Shown: positions 16,451 to 25,605 of the stretch, in pieces
Numbering within the stretch: position 1 is the first letter of the stretch
How the letters are laid out: each line of letters begins with the position of its first letter
The notes under the pieces: model-generated
What the model saw: only the letters and a program-made list of their open reading frames with translations
Told to the model about the DNA's origin: nothing
Databases searched by the model: none
Translations under genes and position numbers: made by a program
Source: Pseudomonas sp. B21_DOA
GTDB taxonomy: Bacteria > Pseudomonadota > Gammaproteobacteria > Pseudomonadales > Pseudomonadaceae
Direction: 5' to 3'
Assembly: GCA_030544685.1 (NCBI GenBank)
Contig: CP086683.1
Location: 4,898,001-4,962,000, forward strand
Length of the DNA: 64,000 nt

Positions 16451-17673
16451 GACAGCGCAGCCTTTTTCGCGCCGCTGACACGGGTCAACACTGCAATCAC
16501 ACTGAGCTGCACGACGATGGCGAAAACGTTGCCCCACGCCGCGCCGTAGATCGAGTAATGCTTGATCAGCACATAGCTGACCGGCACTGAAATCAGCAGG
16601 CAGAGCGCCGCGCTGGCCAGCGACACCCGGCTGTTTTTCGAGGCAATCAAACCGCCCCAGACGATGTCGCCAATCGCCCGCAAGGCAAAGGAAAAAATCA
16701 GCACCGCGAGGAGCGCGTTATCGGGACGCGGCACGCTGGCGGCGACGTAATCGAGCAGCACATTGAAAAACACATAGATCGCCACGGCCACAACCGCAGA
16801 AACCACCAGCGAGCGCATCACCCATTTGTTGACGAACAGTTGCCTGACCGTGAACGCCTGTTGATCGGCCTGGAAACGCTTGGCCAGCACCGGAATGCCG
16901 ACCACTGCCACCACCGCATACGACAACGCCTGCAAGGTGTTGGCCGCCGACCACGCGTACACGTATTTGCCGAGGCTGGCGTAAGGCTCGAGGTCGATGA
17001 TCAGAAAGCGCTCGGCGTACTGACTCAGCGCGATCAGACCGGTGCCGAGATAGAACGGCAAGCCGGCCTTCCACACCGTCGCGGTGTTCAGCGGCGCGAC
17101 TTCGCGGCCCTTGTGCACGCTCACCACGATCAAATAACCTGCGACGATCACCAGCACGTTGGCGGCGACCCACAGCCACAACACACTGGCGATGCCCGCG
17201 ACCCAGCCGAGCACCATGCCGCCCACCGCCAACACCGCCCACAGGCCGGTCTTGATGAAGAACAGCAGAGCACCGGCGGTGGCTTTCTGCGCGGAAAACA
17301 CGAAGGAATTGATTTCGAACGACAGGTGCTCGGTGAGCAGCACCAGGGTCACGCAAAGGATCAGCGTGACGGTCGCTTCCACCGATTGGAACAGCGAATA
17401 GATCAGTACCGTCAGTATCGACAACAACAGCCCCACCGCCAGATACAGCAGCAGAACCTTGTCGACCACCCGCCGCGAACTGCCGCCGACGCTGATCAGT
17501 CGGTTGATTTCGGAACTGAAGCCGACGCTGTAGAACTTCGACGCGATCAACGACGCCGCGACCACCACACCGTAAAAACCCAGCGCCTCGTATCCGAGGT
17601 AATGGGTGATGGCCAACACCAGCAAGAACTTCGCGCCCAAGGCTCCGCCGCGAAGCAACAGCCGAAATATCAT
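16441..17673 (-). CDS. wzx: Wzx-type oligosaccharide flippase
   Basis: A 410-residue membrane protein with about 12 hydrophobic segments and the MATE/PST-family N-terminal pattern: LRGGALGAKFLLVLAITHYLG, then LGFYGVVVAASLIASKFYS. It would flip undecaprenyl-linked repeat units across the inner membrane. I use the ATG at 17673, which overlaps the end of the pyruvyl transferase gene by 4 bases, supporting translational coupling. The only flippase-like protein in the locus. Confidence 0.8.
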   Translation of the reverse strand: MIFRLLLRGGALGAKFLLVLAITHYLGYEALGFYGVVVAASLIASKFYSVGFSSEINRLISVGGSSRRVVDKVLLLYLAVGLLLSILTVLIYSLFQSVEATVTLILCVTLVLLTEHLSFEINSFVFSAQKATAGALLFFIKTGLWAVLAVGGMVLGWVAGIASVLWLWVAANVLVIVAGYLIVVSVHKGREVAPLNTATVWKAGLPFYLGTGLIALSQYAERFLIIDLEPYASLGKYVYAWSAANTLQALSYAVVAVVGIPVLAKRFQADQQAFTVRQLFVNKWVMRSLVVSAVVAVAIYVFFNVLLDYVAASVPRPDNALLAVLIFSFALRAIGDIVWGGLIASKNSRVSLASAALCLLISVPVSYVLIKHYSIYGAAWGNVFAIVVQLSVIAVLTRVSGAKKAALSWA

Positions 17674-18782
17674 CGAACGACACCCTTGATGATTTCGTCC
17701 ATGGCCACCGTTTTCGCTTCGATTTCGCGGCAAGTGTCGGTCAGGCGCTTGCCGAAATCCGTCAGCGCATTGGGTGCGTAAACGGTGTTGATGATGGTGT
17801 CGACGTCGATGTCGCCGCCGTTGATCACCCAGTCCTCGACGCCCATGTCCTGATAGGCGCCAAAGCCTTTGCGCTCGTAGCTGATGTGATACGCCGGCAC
17901 GCCGGAGAGCAGCGATTCGATGGCGCCATGCAGACGCACCGAGATCACCAGGTCCGGTTGGTACTTGGCAATGGTTGCCTTCAGCGACAGCAGGTCTTCG
18001 TTGATGCCCAGTTCGCGGTAGAACGCGCCGTCATCGTTGCCACGTACGGCGCTTTGCACGGCGCAGACCACTTTGCTTTTGTTCTTCAGACGCTGCAGCA
18101 GCAGTTTCAGATTGGCCACGTAAGCGACCTTCTTCTCTTTGCTCCACTCCGGCGGCTTGCGCAGCACCACGCAGACCGTCGCCGGCGAGGCGGCGCAGCG
18201 GGTGAATTTCGGTTGCTGCAGAATCTTGCTCGCCAGCGACTGCACGGCCAGATCCGGCGCGCGGTAGACGTTTTCGCAAGCATCAAAAATCGCCGAGGAA
18301 CGGTTGTCACGCACGAACACCGCATCGGCGCTGGCGTAGTGCTCGACAATCTTGCTGCTCTCGCCGTGGAACGGGCCGATGCTCTGCGGCAGGTACACCG
18401 ACGGCACTTGGCTGAGGATCGCGGTTTCCAGTTGCTTGGCGTGGCCAAGCTTAAGCTTGATGTGCTCGAAGGCGCTTTTCGAGCGCATGTAACCGCCGCC
18501 GACACCGACGATCAGATCGGTTTTCTTCAGCAGATCGGCGAGCCCGGCGTAGGACTGATTGAGAAACACCGCTTGCTTGACCCGCCCCAGACCCTTGGCC
18601 GCCATCACCGGCGCATCGAAACGCGGGTGCGGCAAGTAGTTGAACGACTCGGGATCGGACGCCACCACACTGATCGCGGTGTCGTCACCGAAGTTACGCT
18701 GCACCAGAGCAATGGCCAGATCGACGAGCAGACCGTCACCGGAGTTGGACGCACTGTAGCCATGCAAAATCGTTACGTTCAT
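17670..18782 (-). CDS. Polysaccharide pyruvyl transferase family protein
   Basis: A 370-residue cytoplasmic enzyme of the CsaB/WcaK pyruvyl transferase family, which transfers pyruvate from phosphoenolpyruvate to a sugar as a ketal. Visible motifs: HGYSASNSGDGLLVDLAI near the N-terminus, GVGGGYMRS around residue 94-102, and the conserved C-terminal segment SVRLHGAIESLLSG followed by HISYERKG. Pyruvate would make the EPS acidic. It lies between the GT4 gene (15-base gap) and wzx (4-base overlap) in the leftward operon. The acceptor sugar cannot be deduced. Confidence 0.85.
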   Translation of the reverse strand: MNVTILHGYSASNSGDGLLVDLAIALVQRNFGDDTAISVVASDPESFNYLPHPRFDAPVMAAKGLGRVKQAVFLNQSYAGLADLLKKTDLIVGVGGGYMRSKSAFEHIKLKLGHAKQLETAILSQVPSVYLPQSIGPFHGESSKIVEHYASADAVFVRDNRSSAIFDACENVYRAPDLAVQSLASKILQQPKFTRCAASPATVCVVLRKPPEWSKEKKVAYVANLKLLLQRLKNKSKVVCAVQSAVRGNDDGAFYRELGINEDLLSLKATIAKYQPDLVISVRLHGAIESLLSGVPAYHISYERKGFGAYQDMGVEDWVINGGDIDVDTIINTVYAPNALTDFGKRLTDTCREIEAKTVAMDEIIKGVVR

Positions 18783-18797
18783 AAGCTTGAGTTCTAC

Positions 18798-19885
18798 TTA
18801 ATAAGTGGGAGCGTGATACAGGTCGTAGGTCTGGCGGATCATCAACGCGGCGCTGAAGCGTTCGCGGACAATGCTCCGGCCTTCGTTGCCAAGGTCGAGC
18901 AGGCGCGGCTTCTGGATGATCGTCAACACGTCGGCCAGCGCCTGGTGATCGCCGGACGGAAAGACGTAGCCGGACACCTCGTTGGTGACCAGTTCCGGCA
19001 GTGAAGTGCAGTTGCTGGCAATCACCGGCAGCCCCATGGCCATGCCTTCCAGCGGCACCATGGCAAAGCCTTCCCAGCGACTCGGCACGATCAGCGCATC
19101 GGCTTTCTGATACAGCGCCTGCACTTCACTCGGCGTCACCCAGGGCAGGTACTCGACCGAATCCATCGGCGGGCACTCGACCGAATCCTCGTTGACCGCG
19201 CTGCCGACCACGGTGAGTTTCAAGTCGTTGCGGTTGACCTTGGCGTAGGCCTTTAGCAGCACGTCGAAGCCTTTCTGGTAATCCAGACGCCCGACGAACA
19301 ACAGATGAATCGGCTCGGCGCCAGCGCTTTTCGGCGCGTCATCCTTGTGATGAATGCCGTTGTAGATCAGCTTCATGCGCTTGCGCTCGATGCCGAAACG
19401 CGCGGCTTTATCCAGCTCGTACTGGCTGACGCAGATGATCACGTCGGTGACTTTCTGCAGCACCCGCTCGATCCACGCATAGACCTTCTGCTTGGTCGGC
19501 GAGCTTTCCATCAGGAACGAAAACGCATGGGGGCAGTAGACGATTTTCGGCTTGCGCCATGGTCGCAACAGCACGCACACAACACGGCCGATCACGCCGG
19601 AAAAGGTGCTGTGCAAATGCACCACGTCGGGTTTTTCCTTGAGCAGCACCTGGCTCAGACGCCAGGCGAAACGCAGCAGAGACGGCACGTTGCGGCCGCT
19701 GCGCGGGAAGGTGCGCACCTGCTGCGGGGCGATACCGTGCAGCTCTTTGGCCTGATCCTCGGGCACCAGATAGACCAGTTGATAATTCGCCGCGTCATCT
19801 TCGGGGATGCCGAGATCGTGCGGATCACCGTCGCCACGCCACCTTTGATCGTCTCTGCCACGTGCAGTATTTTTTCACAACTCAC
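18798..19885 (-). CDS. GT4-family glycosyltransferase, frameshifted near the N-terminus
   Basis: Retaining glycosyltransferase that would add the second sugar to the lipid-linked unit at the cytoplasmic face. The C-terminal part has the GT4 (GT-B) motifs: LLFVGRLDYQKGFDVLLKAY and the donor-binding segment SRWEGFAMVPLEGMAMGLPVI with the E-x7-E pattern. The N-terminal strand ILHVAETIKGGVATVIR is in another frame; a base is missing around 19810-19822, after which PEDDAANYQLVYLVPEDQ continues. The start is uncertain: GTG at 19885, or GTG AAA AAA ATA if the A-run at about 19871-19876 is also one base short. Only GT besides WcaJ in the locus. Confidence 0.82.
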
Positions 19886-19918
19886 CCACTTCAAACAGGA
19901 AAGAACAATCGGCAACCA

Positions 19919-22140
19919 TCAGGATTTGTCGGACGCGTATTCGTAGTTGTAATAGCCAGTGCCGCCGTAATAGCTGGCCGCACGCTTCTCGACGCCGTTG
20001 AACACCGCGCCTTTCAACTCGATGCCGTTCTGGGCGAAGCGGCGAATGGTCAGTTCGATCTCTTTGGCCGGGTTCACCCCGAAGCGGGTGACGATCAGGC
20101 TAATCCCAGCCTCGCGACCGACGATGGCGGCATCGGTCACCGCCAGCAGCGGCGGCGTGTCGATGATCACCAGGTCGTAGCGCTCGCTGAGTTGCGCAAG
20201 CAGCTCACGGAAGTTGGCGTGCATCAGCAATTCGGAAGGATTGGGCGGCACTTGCCCCCGGCTGATGAAATGCAGGTTGTCGACTTCGACTTTGTTGATC
20301 GCCTGCTCAAGGGTGCAGCGCTTGACCAGCAGGTCGGACAAACCATTGCTGATCGGCGTGTTGAGGGTTTTGTGCAGGTGCCCTTTGCGCATGTCGGCAT
20401 CGATCAGCACCACGCGCTGGCCGCTGAGGGCCATGACCGCCGCAAGGTTGGACGAAACGAAGGTCTTGCCGACCTGCGGGCTCGGGCCGGAAATCATGAT
20501 GCGGTTGTTGGTCGAGTCGAGCCCGGCAAAGTGCAGGCAGGTGCGCAGGCTGCGGATCGATTCGATCGACAGATCGGTCGGGTTGCGCAGCGCCAACAGA
20601 TACGCTGGTTTGTCGACGCCATCGCGGGCGCGGCCCTTTTGTTGTCCTCTTCCTCCTGCAAGGCGCTGTAGGGAATCGACGCATACACCGGCAGGCCCAA
20701 CTGCTCGATGCCTTCTGGACCTTCAAGGCCTCGGCTGAGGGATTTGCGCAGCAGCACCAGCGCCACGCCGACAAACGCGCCGAGCAATGTCGCGATCAGC
20801 ACGATCAGTGGTTTCTTCGGTTTGATCGGATTGGTCAGGTCGACATCGGCAGTGTCGATCAGGCGCACATTGCCAACGGCCCCGGCGCGGACGATGTCCA
20901 GTTCCTGAGATTTGTTAAGCAACTGCGTGTAGATCTGCGAAGCCACCTCGACGTCGCGGGTCAGGTTGAGCAATTCCTGCTGGGTGGCAGGCAGGTCTTG
21001 AACCTTGCCTTCGAGGGATTTCTGCTGCTGGGTCAATTCGCCGATCTGCGTCATCAAGGCGCGATAGGCCGGGTGCTGTTTGGTGAACTTGCGATCGAGC
21101 TCGGCCTGCTGCATTTTCAGTTCGGAGATGCGCGTTTCCAGCGCTACCGACTGGCCCAGCACCGACTGGGTTTCCAGCGAGATATTCACGGTCTTGCCGT
21201 GGGTCTGGTAGGCATTCAAGGCGTCGCTGGCCTTGGCCAGATCACGCTTGACCTGCGGCAACTGGCTTTGCAGGAAGGCCAGGCTCTGCGCGGCTTCCGC
21301 CGAAGTGCGGCGTACGTTCTGTTCGACGTAGAGCGAGGCGATCTTGTTGAGGATCTTCACCGCCTCGGCCGCGTCGGAGCTGGCCAGCGCCAGACGAATG
21401 ATCCCCGACTCCTTGCCCTGTTCGGAGATATCCAGCGCGTCCTGATAGCCCTGAATGGTCACGATGCGTGGATTGCGCACCACTTGAAAACGCGTGCCGG
21501 GGTTGGCTGCCAGTTGCGCGATCTGCCCTTCTACGCCGTCGTTGGCAAACGCTTCGCCAGCCACACCTTCGGCGAGCAGATTGTCGTTTTCATCAAACAG
21601 CTGGAAGCGCTGCTGCTCGCCGGCGATCAGGGTGAGTTTCTTGCCGAGCAGATCTTTCGGCAACTCCAGCCGAGAGAACTCCAAGCGCTCACCGCCCCAG
21701 GCATAACTGTTAAAACCGAAACGCGGCGGCGCAACGCTGGTTTCGCTGTCACCGCGATAGCGCCGCGAAAGGAAGCCGCCGATCACTGGGAAAGTGTTGG
21801 GGGTGACGTCGATATCCAGGCGCAGGTCGTCAACGGTTTTGCCGATCACTGCGCGGGATTTGATAATGCCGATTTCGGTCACCGACGGCGATTGCCCGCC
21901 GAGCATGCTGTTGAGGTCGGAGAAACCGAGCATGTCGTTCTTTTTCGGTTCGACCTGCACCAGCGCGTTCGCCAGGTACACCGGCGTTGCCAGCACCGCA
22001 TAGGCGACGCCGGTGACCATGAAGGCACCGGTCAGCGCACCGATCAGCCACTTCTGGTCGATCAGGCTGCCGAAGATGCCGAGCAGATCAATACTGTCTT
22101 GATCATTGTCGCGGGTGCCGATTACGGACGGTAACTGCAT
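19919..22140 (-). CDS. wzc: Wzc/Etk-type tyrosine autokinase, frameshifted between Wzz and kinase parts
   Basis: Inner-membrane polysaccharide co-polymerase and BY-kinase controlling chain length and export. The N-terminal 450 residues form the Wzz/PCP domain with two membrane segments (LIGALTGAFMVTGVAYAVL and PLIVLIATLLGAFVGVALVLL). The kinase has Walker A SGPSPQVGKTF, Walker A' VVLIDADMRKG and Walker B LVIIDTPP, and ends with a tyrosine cluster YYGGTGYYNYEY, the autophosphorylation tail. One G is missing from a G-run at 20634-20636; with it the linker reads NKRGRARDGVDKPAYLLAL. About 740 residues when repaired, normal for Wzc. Etp upstream is its phosphatase partner. Confidence 0.88.
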
Positions 22141-22179
22141 AAGTCTGTTCTTACCATTTACTGTTCTGAAGAAGATTCA

Positions 22180-22628
22180 TCAATTCGCGAGACGCTTCGC
22201 CCATGAACTAACCGCATCTTCAATCAATGCGTGGGCATGAATAAACGCGGCTTTGCCTTGACGATACGGATCATGTATTTCGCGCTCGCTCTGCCATTTA
22301 CCGAGCAGAAACACTTTGCCTCTGGCGTGTGAGGCAATCTTCAGCACTTGATTAATGTGGGCCTTTTCCATGACGAGGATCAGGTCCGAGTCATTGACGA
22401 TATCCGACGTCAACTGCCGCGCCTTGAAGGCCTCGGCACAATGCCCGTGTTCTTCGAGAACCTGCCGCGCTGAGGCCTCGACCCCTCGCCCACGCGCGCG
22501 GACAGGCCAGCGGAGGACACAGTGATGGCGGCAGGGGCCAGCGCGTTGCGCAGCAGCAGTTCAGCCGTCGGACTTCGGCATATATTGCCCACGCAGACAA
22601 CGAGGATCTTTTTGAACAAGTCTTGCAT
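22180..22628 (-). CDS. etp: Low-molecular-weight protein tyrosine phosphatase (Etp/Wzb-like), frameshifted
   Basis: Cytoplasmic phosphatase that dephosphorylates the tyrosine tail of Wzc. The P-loop CVGNICR (Cys 12 to Arg 18) lies in VVCVGNICRSPTAE near the N-terminus and the general-acid motif HDPYR near the end. The two halves are in different frames: a G is missing from the run at 22482-22485; with it the middle reads GEGVEASARQVLEEHG. About 149 residues when repaired, normal for the family. First gene of the leftward EPS operon, 39 bases upstream of wzc, with a 280-base AT-rich promoter region before it. Confidence 0.88.
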
Positions 22629-22764
22629 TCCTGTGTAATATCAAACAGCCAACATGCCGTGAAAGTTAATGAACCCTCACGACTTTCCTGCACTCAGAAA
22701 TAGCTTCGCCCTGTTAGTACAGGAACATTAAGTACCACAGCGTTTTAAGCCGCCCCAACCACAA

Positions 22765-22790
22765 TTAGCGGACTAAAAATAACTGTGATT
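22765..22790 (-). promoter_or_regulatory. TTAGTC element upstream of etp (site 4 of 4)
   Basis: Minus strand AGTTATTTTTAGTCCGCTAA (core forward 22771-22776), about 145 bases upstream of etp and reading toward it. The 14 bases AGTTATTTTTAGTC are identical to the site upstream of galE. It sits in the AT-rich region 22629-22908 shared with the divergent hydrolase gene. Candidate operator; role inferred. Confidence 0.42.
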
Positions 22791-22908
22791 TTCAGTTGCT
22801 GTTTTCCTGACAAAAAATAACATTCACGCACTTAGTGCCATCATCGTTATCGGAAATTGAGTAACGGGATAAACATTCGTAGTTGTCATTCTCTTCAGGA
22901 GAGCAGAC

Positions 22909-23864
22909 ATGAAAACAGCACAGCGCAATAAACTCGCCGCCTTAGCCCTGATGGCGCTCGGTGCCACCAGTCAGGTTCACGCCAGTGAGCTGTTCCCCAA
23001 CCTTCCAGCGAAAACCATCGGCGTTCAGGTGAAGATCCAGAGCTTCACCGCTGCCGATGCCGCGCAAATCAAGGCAGCAGGCTTCAGCTTTGTGCGCTTC
23101 GGCGTGTGGAGCGACAGCCTCACCGCCAAGACTTATCAAAAACAGGTCAGCGACGCCTTCGCCGCCGCCGCTTCCGCCGGGCTTCCGGTGCTGCTGACAG
23201 TGCGCGCAATCAAGGCACTGCCGGCCACATCGCCCGAGGAGCTGAACGCCGCCGGCGGTAAGTTCGCCAACGCCGTGACCGGGCTGGAAAAATCCTGGAG
23301 TTCGCAATTGGTGGCGATCGAAATCTGGAACGAACCCGACCTGGAAACCTATTGGCCGACGCGCAATTTCGACACCACTTTCGTGCCGTTCATGGCTGGC
23401 ATGTGCAAGGCCTTCGAAGGCCAGCCGCAGATGACACCACGGGTCGGCTTCGGCTTCGCTCGGCCGCCAAGCGCAGGCTCGGCTTCGACGGTGGCGATGA
23501 AAAGTATCGTCAGCGATTACCCCAAATGCCTGAACGCCGTTTCCTATCATCCTTATGGCATGACCGCCACGCAGATCAGCAACGCGCAGACGTTCATCCA
23601 GCAGAATTTCAATCTGCCGGGGGTGATCAGTGAATGGGGATTTCGGCCCTCGCCTCAAACGGCGGGCCTGAGGGACAAGCGACCAAGATCAACGCGTTTA
23701 TCGCTGACGTTAAACGTCTGAATATCCCGCTGACTTCTATCTATGAATGGAGGAACAGTGATTCCGGCAGCAATGATCGTGAGAAGAACTTCGGCTTTCT
23801 CACCTCCGACGGCCAGCCAAAACCGGCACGCTTGTCCGTGGAAGGTCTGTTGAACGCCGAGTAG
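22909..23864 (+). CDS. Secreted glycoside hydrolase (clan A, GH39/GH5-like), frameshifted near the C-terminus
   Basis: Periplasmic or secreted TIM-barrel glycosidase of about 318 residues. Signal peptide ends about residue 25 (SQVHA). The acid/base Glu 142 is in IEIWNEPDLE and the nucleophile Glu 242 in VISEWG, the spacing of retaining clan A hydrolases. Two residues after the nucleophile the frame breaks: one G is missing from 23636-23639; with it the protein reads SEWGISALASNGGPEG and continues to 23864. Clear ribosome site (CAGGAGAG) before the ATG. Divergent from the etp operon, so it may process or degrade this EPS, as hydrolases do in other EPS loci. Substrate unknown. Confidence 0.78.
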
Positions 23865-24066
23865 GTCGTGGGCAACCGGTCTGTTCACAGGTCGGTTGCT
23901 TTGAACCTGTGGGCTGTTTTGGCATCGTATTCAGCGACACCGCGCCCCACCTTTCAAACAATCGTTTTCAGGTTGTTGCCGCAGGGGCCATCGATCCACG
24001 AATGCACCCTTGAGTGCCCGTCAGCGCTCGGGTAATGTCTTCAGACCCATAGGATAGAGCACGCCC

Positions 24067-24993
24067 ATGACTTCCAAGCTGGAACAACTCAAACAGTTCA
24101 CCACCGTGGTTGCCGACACCGGCGACTTCGAAGCGATCGCCCGAGTCAAACCGACCGATGCCACCACCAACCCTTCCCTGCTGCTCAAGGCTTCGGCCAT
24201 TCACGGCTACGCCGAACTGCTGAACGATTGCGTTCGCGACTGCAAGGGCGATGTCGGCCTGGCCAGCGACCGTTTCGGCGTCGCAGTGGGCAAGGAAATT
24301 CTCAACGTGGTTCCGGGCCGCATCTCCACCGAAGTGGATGCGCGTCTGTCCTTCGACCAGGATGCGATCCTCAAGCGTGCGCATCGTCTGATCGAGCTGT
24401 ACGACAAGGCTGGCGTCAGCCGCGACCGCGTGTTGATCAAGATCGCCTCGACCTGGGAAGGCATTCGCGCTGCCGAGATCCTCGAGAAGGAAGGCATCCA
24501 GACCAACCTGACCCTGCTGTTCTCCTTCGCCCAGGCCGCCGCCTGCGCCGATGCCGGGGTGTTCCTGATCTCGCCGTTCGTGGGCCGCATCTACGACTGG
24601 TACAAGAAGGCCAACGGCAACGACTACACCGGCGCCGATGATCCTGGCGTGCAGTCGGTGACGCGCATCTACAACTACTACAAGGCCAATGACTACAAGA
24701 CCGTGGTCATGGGCGCGAGCTTCCGCAACATCAACCAGATCGAACAACTGGCCGGCTGCGATCGCCTGACCATCAGTCCGGAACTGCTGGAGAAGCTGGC
24801 CGCCGACACCGGCAAGCTGGAACGCAAACTGGCGCCGGGCAATACCGGTGAAGCGCGTCTGAGTCTCAACGAAGCGCAATTCCGCTGGTTGTCCAACGAA
24901 GACGCGATGGCCACCGAGAAACTGGCTGAAGGCATCCGTCAGTTCGCCCGCGACCAGGAGAAGCTGGAAGCGTTGCTGCAGGCCAAGCTGTGA
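24067..24993 (+). CDS. tal: Transaldolase Tal
   Basis: Pentose-phosphate enzyme transferring a dihydroxyacetone unit between sedoheptulose-7-phosphate and glyceraldehyde-3-phosphate. Type I transaldolase motifs: [14 protein letters not shown] near residue 34, [14 protein letters not shown], the Schiff-base Lys in [13 protein letters not shown] (about residue 132), and LIDPAGC-equivalent [12 protein letters not shown]. 308 residues, normal. Preceded by ATAGGATAG-type ribosome site region and followed by a strong terminator. Unrelated to the EPS locus except as its right border. Confidence 0.96.
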   Translation: MTSKLEQLKQFTTVVADTGDFEAIARVKPTDATTNPSLLLKASAIHGYAELLNDCVRDCKGDVGLASDRFGVAVGKEILNVVPGRISTEVDARLSFDQDAILKRAHRLIELYDKAGVSRDRVLIKIASTWEGIRAAEILEKEGIQTNLTLLFSFAQAAACADAGVFLISPFVGRIYDWYKKANGNDYTGADDPGVQSVTRIYNYYKANDYKTVVMGASFRNINQIEQLAGCDRLTISPELLEKLAADTGKLERKLAPGNTGEARLSLNEAQFRWLSNEDAMATEKLAEGIRQFARDQEKLEALLQAKL

Positions 24994-25011
24994 TTTGAGT
25001 TTGTAGAATGC

Positions 25012-25046
25012 AAAAAGGGCGAACCTGTGAGGGTTCGCCCTTTTTT
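25012..25046 (+). terminator. Rho-independent terminator after tal
   Basis: AAAAAGGGCGAACC, short loop TGTGA, GGTTCGCCCTTTTTT: an 11-base GC-rich stem with A- and T-tracts on both sides, about 20 bases after tal. It can work in both directions. Confidence 0.93.
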
Positions 25047-25066
25047 ATGGTAAGCGCTGATCAAAA

Positions 25067-25094
25067 TGTGGGAGCGAGCCTGCTCGCGAAGAGC
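25067..25094. repeat. Single REP element
   Basis: One TGTGGGAGCGAGCCTGCTCGCG unit (solitary) in the gap between tal and the convergent hsbA-like gene. Confidence 0.85.
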
Positions 25095-25122
25095 CCGGCC
25101 CATGCTTCCTCAATTCACTGGA

Positions 25123-25605
25123 TCAATGCCGCTCCAGCGCATTCACCAGATCATGAAACGCTTCCCGATTGGAATCGTTCAGGCCCATGAGAATCTTGTG
25201 CGCTTCCAGCACTTTGATTCGCACCACTTCTTCCGACTGATCCTGATCCGGCAGGTCGTCCAGGCACTCCGGGCACGGCACCGGGTGGTTGACGATGTTG
25301 AACACCTGCTCAAAGCCCATCGATTGCAGCAGACGGGTGATGTCTTCGTGGGTGGTGACAACCGTCGGCAACAGACCGACCTTCTGCCGCGACAGGATCG
25401 ACAGTTTGGCCAACAGGCCCAACGTCGTGCTGTCGATGCTGCGGGTTTCGGTCAAATCGATCACGATCGCGTTGAAATTCAACGCGGTGAAGATTTTCTC
25501 AATAGTCGCATCCAACGCCGAACACAGGGTCAGGCGAACTTCACCGACGAACTTCAGGACAAAGGTGCCGTCCTGCTCGGCGAACTGGATTCTACCGGTA
25601 CTCAT
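25123..25605 (-). CDS. hsbA: STAS-domain anti-sigma factor antagonist, HsbA-like
   Basis: A 160-residue protein with a STAS domain in residues 1-100: GTFVLKFVGEVRLTLCSALD, then the phosphorylatable Ser region IDLTETRSIDSTTLGLLAKL. A C-terminal extension of about 55 acidic residues contains a CPEC pair of cysteines. In Pseudomonas HsbA, controlled by the HsbR phosphatase, partners with the anti-sigma FlgM and diguanylate cyclase HsbD to switch between swimming and biofilm. The ATG overlaps the stop of the upstream hsbR-like gene (ATGA). Identity as HsbA is from domain plus this neighbour. Confidence 0.82.
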   Translation of the reverse strand: MSTGRIQFAEQDGTFVLKFVGEVRLTLCSALDATIEKIFTALNFNAIVIDLTETRSIDSTTLGLLAKLSILSRQKVGLLPTVVTTHEDITRLLQSMGFEQVFNIVNHPVPCPECLDDLPDQDQSEEVVRIKVLEAHKILMGLNDSNREAFHDLVNALERH

